Source of the DNA: Sinohyriopsis cumingii
Taxonomy: Eukaryota; Mollusca; Bivalvia; Unionida; Unionidae
Length of the DNA: 64,000 bases
Assembly (NCBI GenBank): GCA_028554795.2
Contig: CM068824.1
Location: 163,116,130 to 163,180,129, forward strand
Reading direction: 5' to 3'
Part shown: one piece after another, positions 20,729-28,430 of the stretch
Position numbering within the stretch: the stretch's first letter is position 1
Layout of the letters: every line of letters starts with the position of its first letter
Notes under the pieces: model-generated
Seen by the model: only the letters and a program-made list of their open reading frames with translations
Databases searched by the model: none
What the model was told of the DNA's origin: nothing
Translations under genes and position numbers: made by a program

Positions 20729-21090
20729 CTAACAATGACTGTTTTCTTGTCGCTGAGAACTGGTTCAAATTTATCACGTATGATCCAATTACCTGATTCC
20801 ACCCGGACAATGAATTTTACTCTGAAGAAATACCTTTTACCGTCAAGTTGTGATATTATCGTTGCTGCGCGGTTGTCGTTCATGGTAGCATCAACAACGC
20901 CATCAATTCGAAATGTTGACCAACTATGAGATGCGCCATCACGCTTGAATTCATTGATACAATCGCGTATTTTACTCAACAGGGTTCTATCGTTTATTAA
21001 CGCTTTTGGTGCGTCCTTGAGGACTCTATCGAGATTGAACTTAATATTTTTCCAGGGCTTAATTGCTGCTAATCTCTCGAACTCATCCAT
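20707..21090 (-). CDS. Unknown protein upstream of the replicase
   Basis: A 127-aa frame begins MDEFERLAAIKPWKN at ATG 21090. A longer frame from 21138 adds 16 hydrophobic residues that fall in the AT-rich divergent promoter, so I prefer the shorter start. No family is recognised. The protein is mixed alpha/beta, with WSTFRIDGVVDATMNDNRA and RYFFRVKFIVRVESGNW, the latter suggesting a small beta-rich fold. It precedes the polymerase on the same strand and overlaps its open frame by -1. It could be an accessory replication factor or an N-terminal (terminal-protein-like) part of the replicase. That role is inference only. Confidence 0.6.
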   Translation of the reverse strand: MDEFERLAAIKPWKNIKFNLDRVLKDAPKALINDRTLLSKIRDCINEFKRDGASHSWSTFRIDGVVDATMNDNRAATIISQLDGKRYFFRVKFIVRVESGNWIIRDKFEPVLSDKKTVIVSRDCPGC

Positions 21091-21129
21091 ATAATTAAAA
21101 CAAGTATTTAAATGAAAGAATATAGTATA
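21091..21129. promoter_or_regulatory. Divergent AT-rich promoter region
   Basis: About 40 bases of very AT-rich DNA (ATAATTAAAACAAGTATTTA) separate the minus-strand replication genes from the plus-strand block. A TATA-like TATAGTATAATG precedes the rightward start. This is the only divergent gap in the element besides the ATPase/zinc-ribbon pair. Confidence 0.45.
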
Positions 21130-21453
21130 ATGAATCACTGCAAATGGTTGATGATTGGGTCGACAACCCCGTGCAATAAATCATGTAGAGGCGAATTCTG
21201 CGGGTATCATTTACAAAGCGTTCGTAATGGTTCTCTTGGCCCCCTCCCGTGCTTGGTTTGTCACGTCGGTGTAAGAGGAAAATCGCAGATGTGTATCAAT
21301 TGTGGCGGAAAGCGATACAGGGAACTAAAACGCTATTATGACAAGCGAATTAAAAACGCCGTCATTGACCCCACCGCCGACTTCGTCATCAAAACCCCCC
21401 AAGACTACGTTGAAAGATTTATAATTAAACCAAATAATAAATTAGACAAGTAG
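21130..21453 (+). CDS. Cysteine-rich zinc-binding protein
   Basis: A 107-aa protein if started at MNHCKWLMIG (21130); a start at 21112 would add six residues. Eight cysteines form probable metal sites: C4, C15, C19 and C24 (CNKSCRGEFC) and the CxxC pairs C41/C44 and C55/C58. A basic segment (KRYRELKRYYDKRIK) follows. No family is recognised. The arrangement suggests a nucleic-acid-binding or regulatory protein. It is the first gene of the rightward block. Confidence 0.65.
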   Translation: MNHCKWLMIGSTTPCNKSCRGEFCGYHLQSVRNGSLGPLPCLVCHVGVRGKSQMCINCGGKRYRELKRYYDKRIKNAVIDPTADFVIKTPQDYVERFIIKPNNKLDK

Positions 21454-21466
21454 TATTATTATATAA

Positions 21467-21970
21467 ATGGACCAAGAATTTCAGCCGCATCCTGTGCTCG
21501 TCAATTACGAGGCATCTCGCGATGGCATTGTTAGAAACCGCAAACTGAAGAAGCCGGTTGGTACCGTAAGTAATCAGGGGTATCTGATGTTTGGTGCCGG
21601 AAAGAAGAAGTACCATGTTCATAGGGCGGTATTTGAGGTATTCAACGGATTAATCGAAAATGGACTTGTGATTGATCATATTAATAATAATAAGACTGAT
21701 AATTCTCTTATAAACTTGCAAGCTGTCTCGCAGAGTCAAAATACCAAAAAAGGCCAAACCGGTAAATACCCAAAGAAAGCAAAACCCGTAAAGTCATTTG
21801 ATACAACAACTCACGAGGAAAAAATATTTCAGTCGATGAATGAAGCCAGTAGATACTTTGACATTTGTATCGCCTCAATACGAAAAGTAGCAGAACGAGT
21901 ATATCAAACAGCAATCTCAAAAAAGACCGGGCATAGAATTCGATTTTCATATGTAAATATCAGCGAGTGA
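21467..21970 (+). CDS. HNH homing-type endonuclease (NUMOD4-HNH-NUMOD1)
   Basis: This 167-aa protein has a NUMOD4-like start (YEASRDGIVRN at 14-24), an HNH core (HRAVFEVFNG, then IDHINNNKTDNSLINLQ at 69-85) and a C-terminal NUMOD1/IENR1-like helix-turn-helix (SMNEASRYF...ASIRK at 123-140). Such enzymes nick or cut DNA at specific sites and are common selfish genes in phages and large DNA viruses. Here the ORF is free-standing, not within an intron. Together with the HNH at the replicase C-terminus, the element has two HNH domains of different types. Intact. Confidence 0.88.
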   Translation: MDQEFQPHPVLVNYEASRDGIVRNRKLKKPVGTVSNQGYLMFGAGKKKYHVHRAVFEVFNGLIENGLVIDHINNNKTDNSLINLQAVSQSQNTKKGQTGKYPKKAKPVKSFDTTTHEEKIFQSMNEASRYFDICIASIRKVAERVYQTAISKKTGHRIRFSYVNISE

Positions 21971-22012
21971 CGAAGTCACCGGCGCCTATGGCGCTGACGA
22001 AGTCGCCATGAC
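21964..22012 (+). terminator. Cluster of short hairpins after the HNH gene
   Basis: GTGACGAAGTCAC is a perfect 5-bp stem with a GAA loop. It is followed by GGCGCCTATGGCGC and GGCGCTGACGAAGTCGCC, which can form alternative stems. The GACGAAGTC core occurs twice. It may act in 3'-end formation or RNA stability, and it may be a remnant repeat. No function is proven. Confidence 0.4.
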
Positions 22013-22088
22013 AATAAATTGTCCATTCCGGAAGAAAACGAATTATTAAACACCTTCGGAATTGATACACGGGGTTCATTTTTTTTTA

Positions 22089-22121
22089 TATTTAAAAACA
22101 AAATGTTTTATAGGAATAATG
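22089..22121 (+). promoter_or_regulatory. Shared AT-rich start motif (copy 1)
   Basis: ATTTAAAAACA followed by TTTTATAGGAATA lies immediately before ATG 22119. The same pattern (ATTRAAA, a few bases, T-run, AATAA, ATG) precedes several other genes of the rightward block. It is probably a promoter or initiator element. Confidence 0.5.
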
Positions 22122-22499
22122 AATATCGAAGACATCAATAATATATTAGCCGAGATTTCAAAATTAAAAAATCAAGGAATTGAATTATCTGATAGTCTCG
22201 ACAGCGAAAAAATATTATCCGATTATGAGATTATTAACGAACAGTCGAAACGGGGGCGTTTTACCCTGGCCCGCGAGTACTTTTTCATAAAACGATTACA
22301 ACATACGATCAATGAAAACTTGTACCACAATGACGCAAATGCATTCATTGGACTATTCACTGCCGTTGAAATAATACGAAAAAAACTCGGACGTGTTTAT
22401 GAACGACGCCGGGAGATTTCTAGTAAGATCAAAAACATTAGAAGGATTATAGACGAAAACTCCGGCGAGAAATTAGAAATTGCTTCGCAATTGCAATAA
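22119..22499 (+). CDS. Unknown helical/coiled-coil protein
   Basis: A 126-aa protein if started at MNIEDINNIL (22119); an in-frame ATG at 22062 would add 19 residues overlapping the promoter motif. It is rich in charged helix-forming residues, with coiled-coil-like stretches at both ends (NILAEISKLKNQGIELSD; VYERRREISSKIKNIRRII). No family is recognised. Its last base pairs overlap the next start (TAATGG), so translation is probably coupled or the two genes share a transcript. Confidence 0.65.
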   Translation: MNIEDINNILAEISKLKNQGIELSDSLDSEKILSDYEIINEQSKRGRFTLAREYFFIKRLQHTINENLYHNDANAFIGLFTAVEIIRKKLGRVYERRREISSKIKNIRRIIDENSGEKLEIASQLQ

Positions 22500-23434
22500 T
22501 GGTAGGCGAATCACTTACTACTCGGCTAGCCAGAGAGCGGCTAGCGGCGCTTAAAAAGTTCATACCGTTACGAGACAGGGTCCGAGAACAACTTCAAACG
22601 CGGCAGCAACTACAAACCGATTTTACTGTTGGAAGCGAACAACTCTTTGCCCCGGTAACTAAAGCGACTAAGGATGTTACGGCGGCAACTGTGCCCGTCC
22701 TCGATGCGCTTGAAAAGATAGCGGCTCAGACCGAACAAACAAAAAGGTCTTTAGAAACACTAGCGGCTGCTACAACACGGAGGCCACCACCACTCGCTAT
22801 AACCGAACCACAAGAACCTTATGTTACAATGGCCGACGAAGAAGAACCAGGCGCCACCGCAAGAGAACCAGAAGAAGAAATACCGGAAGAAACACCGGAA
22901 GAAACACCGGAAGAAAAAGAGAGGAATATACCCCGTAATGTACTTAAGAAGAGCACAAGGGATCAAATTAGAGGCTTCAGCAAGGGGGGGGGGAAGAATT
23001 AATTGATTTTACTGCCTCCAATTTTGCTAAGAGCATACGAGATAAGGAGCATATCAATAGCGGTTACGAGAAAAATATAAAGTCGTTAAAGGATTGGAAA
23101 AGAATAGTGCATTTAGCGAGAATACACAGGGACGAAATACCACGTGGTGGTGGCCCCGATTACGACGCATTCCACAAGGAAGTTGAAAAAAGGGTAAAAC
23201 AAAAAAAAAGGAAAAGGATACTCTGTTGGCAAAGAATCCTACGGCGTTACCTGTCCCAGCAGTGTTCTCAGTGATATATCACGGCTAGAGGTACTAATCG
23301 GAGGAAAACGAGCCGGAAATAACTCTCCGGAAATAATCAATGAGGCCGCTGATATTTGCAAGCGGTTATTTACGGGCGGTATCATGGACGTTAGTGCGTA
23401 TCGAACGCTCATAGACGAACTCGTGGATGATTAA
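22499..23434 (+). CDS. Unknown virion-block protein, split by two frameshifts
   Basis: The first frame (22499..23002, 167 aa) is rich in Arg/Glu, then has a low-complexity acidic tract of EETPEE repeats. It ends just after a run of ten G (22984-22993). The -1 frame then continues with protein-like sequence (NFAKSIRDKEHINSGYEKN, DWKRIVHLARIHRDEIPRGG) to a stop at 23272-23274. After an A9 run (23201-23209) the original frame resumes (KESYGVTCPSSVLSDISRLE) to TAA 23432-23434. The three parts read as one protein of about 310 aa broken at two homopolymers. No family is recognised. Its place suggests a scaffold or virion component. Sequence error and real decay are both possible. Confidence 0.6.
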
Positions 23435-23798
23435 AAAAATTATCGTTTTGTTAATTTTGACCGTTTTTGGTCGTTTTTGGTCGTTTTTTGACCGTTTTTG
23501 GTCGTTTTTTGGTCGTTTTTGGTCGTTTTTTGCCATTTTTTGACGGCAAAAAGCCCAGGAAATCATTTAGAGAAAATCGATGTTTTTGCTGAAAAATCGA
23601 AAAAAAACGACTATAGGCAACAAAAAACGACCAAAAATGACTAGAAATCAGGAAAAAACTGGAAAAAAACCGGATTTTTATCGAGGGCAAAAACCCCAGG
23701 AAATTTTGATAAAATTTATTCCGGTTTTCCACACGGCGGTGGGGGGGGGGGGTGATGATCACAATCACTAATTGAAAAACCGGTGTTTTTATAATAAA
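23435..23798. other. Non-coding AT-rich region with GGTCGTTTTT repeats
   Basis: This is the largest non-coding gap inside the element. At 23459-23530 there are about seven near-tandem GGTCGTTTTT/GACCGTTTTT units. Inverted copies (AAAAAACGACC) lie at 23600-23640. Two direct copies of a GGCAAAAA(G/C)CCCAGGAAAT segment lie near 23544 and 23685. A run of twelve G follows at 23741-23752. It could be a replication origin or an enhancer for the capsid genes; that is inference. Confidence 0.6.
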
Positions 23799-23802
23799 GA
23801 TG
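23771..23802 (+). promoter_or_regulatory. Shared AT-rich start motif (copy 2)
   Basis: ATTGAAAAACCGGTG, then TTTTTATAATAAAG, ends at ATG 23800. It matches the pattern before the other capsid-block genes. Confidence 0.55.
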
Positions 23803-24234
23803 ATCATACACTACAACCACGATAAACCAGTACTCGTCTACGTGGTAAACTCGCGATTGCCTGTTTACCGCGCGTACTATGGAGACGGTCTCGGTAGCAC
23901 CATTGCGGGTTTATTTACAAGAATGGCTCCAAAAGTAGCGCCGTTAGCCAAACAATTAGGAATGAAGGCTATTGATGTTATTCGTGATAAGGGTATTAGT
24001 GCTATTGGAGATGTTGCCGGAAAGGCGCTTTCAGCCGCGCGGAACAAACTAATGTCGTTGGTGAGAAGAAAAAAGCAAAAACCACCGGTGATGCCATCAA
24101 CGACAGTGATGCCTGCGAATGTCAGTAAAGTAATAAATGACGCCGTGGAAGAAAAATTAGATTCGTTGGTAAACAGTAATCAAGATGACGCCGCAAACAT
24201 AATAGCGGGGAGTGGTTTAAAACGACGACGATGA
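23800..24234 (+). CDS. Basic minor virion (core-like) protein
   Basis: This 144-aa protein has an amphipathic, Gly/Ala-rich segment (YYGDGLGSTIAGLFTRM at 26-42) and a long amphipathic helix. It also has a basic patch (LVRRKKQK at 88-94) and a basic C-terminus (KRRR). IAGSG at residues 135-139 fits the adenovirus protease site (M/I/L)XGX-G. Position before the major capsid gene, basic charge and possible processing suggest a DNA-condensing or membrane-active virion protein like adenovirus pX/pVI-type proteins. The homology is not proven. Intact. Confidence 0.7.
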   Translation: MIIHYNHDKPVLVYVVNSRLPVYRAYYGDGLGSTIAGLFTRMAPKVAPLAKQLGMKAIDVIRDKGISAIGDVAGKALSAARNKLMSLVRRKKQKPPVMPSTTVMPANVSKVINDAVEEKLDSLVNSNQDDAANIIAGSGLKRRR

Positions 24235-24264
24235 TTTAGATGCATCAGCGTATTATTAAATAAA

Positions 24265-25676
24265 ATGTTTAAACGAACAGCTGACCCGGCGTTTGATATG
24301 GACGCACCAGTGCACAAGGATGATTCTGTCCGTAATTATCAATTTTATTCCTATCATGCAGTACAACCCGACATACGATCGCGAATTGAACTTCAAGTCC
24401 ATGATACCAGTAAATACTTTTTACCGTGTGAAGCGTTTATTGAAATCGAAGGAGAACTTGTAACAGAGGCCGATACTCCTGCTGTACCAGCACCGTATCC
24501 AGATGGTACCAAAGTTGGCTTAGTCAATAACGGCGTAATGGCGCTGTTTGAGAGCGCAAAATATCTCATTGACGGGCGAGAGATCGAGTCTATAGAACGC
24601 GATGTTGATGTTGCTACAACAATAATCGGGCTAGCAAGATATTCCGACGATTACACAAGATCAGCGGGTCCATCTATGATGTTTGCAAAGGATACTAGAA
24701 ACACTGCCGGAAACTCGCAATTTGTGGTAAGACGACCAAAAAAAATGCTGGTGACGCTGATGCTGATATTGAGAATATGATTATAAACAGCGATCCTAAT
24801 TTCAACATCGGAGTCGTAACACGCATATCAATGTTAACAGGACCGCGTAGATCTTTCTCATGCGCGATTCCACTGCATCATATATTTGGATTTTGTAGGA
24901 ACGTGCGAAAAGTTATCTACGGAGCAAAGCATACCGTGGTACTTGTGCGAAAAGGTGATGATAGAAATGCAATTTGGAGAATTCCAGCGGATACTGCAAA
25001 TCCAAATAATGACCCTGGTAAAGTCGTTTTAACTAAAATGTCATTGTGGATGCCGGTGTTGACTCCATCCATTACCACAGAGGCACGATTGCTATCCTTC
25101 ATGGAGCAGGGAGGAAAATCATTACTAAGTTGGCTAACAACAACAACAGATACTAAGCAATCAAATATCAATGGTATATTCACATGGAACCTGGCATCAC
25201 AACAAGGTATTTCGGCTCCGCGTCATATATTTGTTGCGTTGCAGGATATGACGAGAGTTGATAATCAATTATCCAGCCATATGATATTTGATCGATTAGG
25301 CGTTACTGACGTCTCGCTGAGAATAAACGGCCAGCAGGAACCATCTGAGGATATACAACTTAATTACGGTCAAAACCATATCGCACGTGTGTATCATCGA
25401 TTGCTGTCGTACATGGGTCGTGATCAAAACGTCGACACTGGTTTGCAAATATCACAATATGATTTCAGAGAACTATATCCGATCTATTACTTTTCGCTGG
25501 AACATCTTGATTTAACAAGACAATCCGTCGTTGATATACACTTCCGAGCTAATGTAACTCGCGGCACTATTGCTAATTATAGAGCTATTGCTGTCATTCT
25601 CAGCGATAAATCAATGCTGTTGGAAGGTGTTGGCGGACGAATGAGAATCGTTGATGCGCCAGTGGAAAACATGTAA
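24265..25676 (+). CDS. Major capsid protein (double jelly roll), split by a -1 shift
   Basis: The first frame (24265..24780) starts MFKRTADPAFDMDAPVHKDD and the second (24777..25676) continues in the -1 frame. Together they would give about 470 residues, the usual length of Polinton major capsid proteins (MCP). The N-terminal part resembles the family in its receptor-free first jelly roll (YHAVQPDIRSRIELQVHD). The second part has SLEHLDLTRQSVVDIHFRAN, typical of the last strands. The shift falls at an A8 run (24738-24745), with zero-frame codons CCA AAA AAA ATG. For a structural gene a one-base loss in the run (real or technical) is likelier than programmed frameshifting. It forms the icosahedral shell. 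Confidence 0.85.
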
Positions 25677-25707
25677 TTGAAAGCACAAACACGTTTACAA
25701 TAAAATG
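25675..25707 (+). promoter_or_regulatory. Shared AT-rich start motif (copy 3)
   Basis: ATTGAAAGCACAAACACG, then TTTACAATAAA, ends at ATG 25705, overlapping the MCP stop. Confidence 0.55.
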
Positions 25708-26181
25708 TCGTATAGTGTCGTCAGTGTAGAGTTGACTGATGGTCAAGTCAAGAAATTACGATCAAAGTCGGCTAAACAATGCGGAACCACAATAACGCTG
25801 AAGCCGTCACAGATGGCAGGTGGTAATCATAAGATATCGTTGACGGCGCGTCAAATAAAACATTTCAATAATGCGATGAAGAACAGAAAGGGTGTTCAGG
25901 TAGATTTCTCGGCCGCAGCGATCAAAGACATGGAAAAGACCGGTGGGATATTTCCGCTGTTAGCCGCGATTCCAGCGTTGATTGCCGCGGCGGCCCCAGC
26001 AGTGGCTAAGGCGGCTGCGTTAGGGGCCGTTGGTACCGCGGCGGGAATGGCACTGAAAAAGGCAACCGGGAAAGGCTATAAAAAAAAACGACCCGTAGCC
26101 GGAAAGGGTCTAAGACTACCGGGAACCCCGTATTCATGGTACTCGGGAAAGGGTCTAAGACTACCGGGAACCGTTTATTGA
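25705..26181 (+). CDS. Hydrophobic minor virion protein (pVI/pX-like)
   Basis: This 158-aa protein is of a type common next to Polinton capsid genes. The N-terminal half is strand/helix (VELTDGQVKKLRSKSAK; LTARQIKHFNNAM). A Gly/Ala-rich hydrophobic segment follows at residues 80-117 (GGIFPLLAAIPALIAAAAP), and then a basic tail with two copies of GKGLRLPGT (133-141 and 148-156). MAGG-N at 37-41 fits the adenovirus protease site (M/I/L)XGG-X. It probably acts as a membrane-active or genome-associated minor protein. Its 3' end overlaps, in another frame, an upstream extension of the protease frame. Confidence 0.75.
   Translation: MSYSVVSVELTDGQVKKLRSKSAKQCGTTITLKPSQMAGGNHKISLTARQIKHFNNAMKNRKGVQVDFSAAAIKDMEKTGGIFPLLAAIPALIAAAAPAVAKAAALGAVGTAAGMALKKATGKGYKKKRPVAGKGLRLPGTPYSWYSGKGLRLPGTVY
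26098..26172 (+). repeat. Short direct repeat at the end of the minor virion gene
   Basis: A segment reading GGAAAGGGTCTAAGACTACC, then GGGAACC, occurs twice 47 bp apart and encodes the duplicated GKGLRLPGT tail. Confidence 0.85.
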
Positions 26182-26192
26182 CCCGGGGGTCA

Positions 26193-26618
26193 ATGACTCC
26201 TATGTCTAATTTTGATTTAATAGACGCCGCGAACGCGCTAGCGATAAAAAACTTCAGAGGTGTTTTTATGAGGGATCAATTACCGGCGGCACCAAGGAAT
26301 ATTGAAACCGGCATAATTAACCTCGATGGGTCCTCCGGAGCGGGAACTCATTGGGTTGCATACGCGATTGATCCGCGTGCGATCGTCTATTTTGATTCAT
26401 ACGGGTTAGCCCCGCCGAACGAGTTTATGCGGTATATCCGGACGTGTTCAGCCCGGGTTTTTTATTCCACGCTGCCAACACAGCAGTTAAGCGACCCGCC
26501 GATATGCGGCCGTGAAGTATTGAACGTACTCGCGGCGATTTCATCATCGCGAAAACCACCTCATGTGGTTGTAAACGAATACACTAGTGGGGTCGTAGAG
26601 GCCCGGCGGGTTAATTAG
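26193..26618 (+). CDS. Adenain-like cysteine protease (PRO)
   Basis: This protease of the adenovirus/Ulp1-like C5/C48 fold matures virion proteins. From MTPMSNFDLI (ATG 26193, 141 aa) the catalytic set is H53 in GAGTHWVAY, D68 in VYFDSYG, a Gln in TQQLSDPP (97/98) and C105 in PPICGREVL. The frame is open upstream to 26136 but overlaps the previous gene, so I take ATG 26193 (26202 is possible). Its likely substrates are the neighbouring proteins with (M/I/L)XGX-G or (M/I/L)XGG-X sites. It is short for the family but has all catalytic residues. Intact. Confidence 0.9.
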   Translation: MTPMSNFDLIDAANALAIKNFRGVFMRDQLPAAPRNIETGIINLDGSSGAGTHWVAYAIDPRAIVYFDSYGLAPPNEFMRYIRTCSARVFYSTLPTQQLSDPPICGREVLNVLAAISSSRKPPHVVVNEYTSGVVEARRVN

Positions 26619-26647
26619 AAACGCTGTTTTTTTTTACAATAACGATG
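26614..26647 (+). promoter_or_regulatory. Shared AT-rich start motif (copy 4)
   Basis: ATTAGAAACGCTG, then a T9 run and ACAATAACG, ends at ATG 26645. It has the same layout as the motifs before 23800, 25705 and 28428. Confidence 0.55.
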
Positions 26648-28402
26648 ATTGATATTTGGGGACGACCTATTTCGGCGCTGAAAGGATCCACGGAAACGCC
26701 CGCCACCGATGACATAAAAAAACTAATCGAGGATGAAATCGCTGATACGTTGAATTTAACAAGTGTTGACCCAGGCGAAATAGTTGTATTTCAAGACCGC
26801 CAGGGTAAATTGAAATCCAGTAATGTGTCGCTGGATGACGTTTTAACACGACAGCGTGACGCCGCCGAAGACACTATCGCGTTGTATACCAGCGACGGAC
26901 GACTCAAACCGGGTGAACATCTATCGACGATAACATTAATCCGAGACGCTTTTACAAGGTTGGATAAATCGGTGACCGAACTTTACGCGCAGGTGAAAAA
27001 ATCTATCACCGATATACAACTCACTACCGCTAGTTTTTTCGGACCCCGACGGTAACCGAACCGAATCTTGCGGGGATAAAAACTACTATTTCGGAGTTTA
27101 CAACGCTGTCGGGCCAATTTTACACGTTACGAAAAAATGTTAACAGGATCGATAACAACTTTGATAAATTCTTTGGTAAAAAAAATACCAAGCTGGATGA
27201 GATTACAACAACTATAAATGATATCACTGCGTATGGACAGGAAATAAAAACAGTCAAAGATGATGTTGCAGCGAACAAGAGGAATATAGATGCGAATGGA
27301 CAGGAAATAAAAACAGTCAAAGATGATGTTGCAACGAACAAGAGGAATATAGACGCGTATGGAGGGGAAATAAAAACAATCAAAACTGATGTTGCAGCGA
27401 ACAAAAGAAATATAGACGCGCATACAGGGGAAATAGGAACGATCAAAACTGATGTTGCAGCGAACAAGAGGAATATAGACGCGTATGGAGGGGAAATAGG
27501 AACGATCAAAACTGATATTGTAGCGAACAAAAAAAGTATAGACGTGCATGAACAGAGAATAGGAACGATCAAAACTGATATTGTGGCGAACAAGAATAAT
27601 ATAGACGCGCATGGATGGAGAATAGAAACAGTCAAAACTGATGTTGCAGCGAACAAAAGAAATATAGACGCGCATACAGGGGAAATAGAAACAATCAAAA
27701 CTGATGTTGCAGCGAACAAAAGGAATATAGACGCGCATACAGGGGAAATAGAAACAATCAAAACTGATGTTGCAGCGAACAAAAGGAATATAGACGCGCA
27801 TACAGGGGAAATAGAAACAATCAAAACTGATGTTGCAGCGAACAAAAGGAATATAGACGCGCATACAGGGGAAATAGAAACAGTCAAAACTGATGTTGCA
27901 GCGAACAAAAGGAATATAGACGCGCATACACAGGAAATAGATACAGTCATTACTAAGGTTGCAGCGAACAAAAAAGATGTGGACGCGCATATACAGGAAA
28001 TAGATATACTCGTTACTAGGGTTGCAGCGAACAAAAAAAGTATAGACGGGCATACACAGGAAATAGGAACAATCAGAACTGATGTTGAAGCGATTAAAGA
28101 CGGACTACTGAGAGTAGCAGAGCAATTCGAAAAAATAAAAATCCCTCATGAGAACATCATCAACACAGTATACACAATTCGGCATGGATCATTCGATTGG
28201 ACTCCTACACAGAATACAGTAAATATCACCGCAACTGTTAAGGGCATTTATCGATTGACATTGATTTCGGCGTAACAATACAGTGTCAACAATCATTGAC
28301 AAGGATACAATTGAACGGTTTATAATTAAGGCCGTTGATAGCAGTCTATTTAGGACAAACATCACATGGTATGTGGAATTTGTAGCGAATCTAATTAATT
28401 AA
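26645..28402 (+). CDS. Trimeric coiled-coil fibre-like protein, split by frameshifts
   Basis: The head segment (26645..27055, MIDIWGRPISALKGS) is followed in the -1 frame, from 27034, by a stalk of thirteen 21-aa repeats plus a degenerate one (63-bp units, about 27240-28110). The repeat is typified by TDVAANKRNIDAHTGEIETI. Hydrophobic residues fall at a/d positions in perfect heptads, with Asn at d (V-x-x-N-x-x-x-I) as in trimeric adhesin and fibre stalks. A small C-terminal part (GSFDWTPTQNTVNITATVKG) stops at 28273-28275, and a further frame open from 28265 to TAA 28402 looks like its continuation. Breaks: T6 run 27034-27039 (T_TTT_TTC, -1) and near 28265-28275. It is probably a receptor-binding fibre near the penton gene. 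Confidence 0.75.
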
Positions 28403-28430
28403 AAACACTAGCTCTTTTAAAATAAAAATG
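28397..28430 (+). promoter_or_regulatory. Shared AT-rich start motif (copy 5)
   Basis: ATTAAAAACACTAGCTC, then TTTTAAAATAAAA, ends at ATG 28428. Confidence 0.55.

Noticed and set aside
24738..24745. Programmed frameshifting as the normal way to make the major capsid protein
   Set aside because: Capsid protein is needed in bulk and Polinton capsid genes are normally one frame, so a lost base in the A8 run is the simpler reading, though unproven.
27120..28053. 300-codon minus-strand ORFs opposite the fibre gene
   Set aside because: Shadow frames created by the 63-bp repeats. The plus strand gives perfect coiled-coil heptads and neighbours on the same strand.
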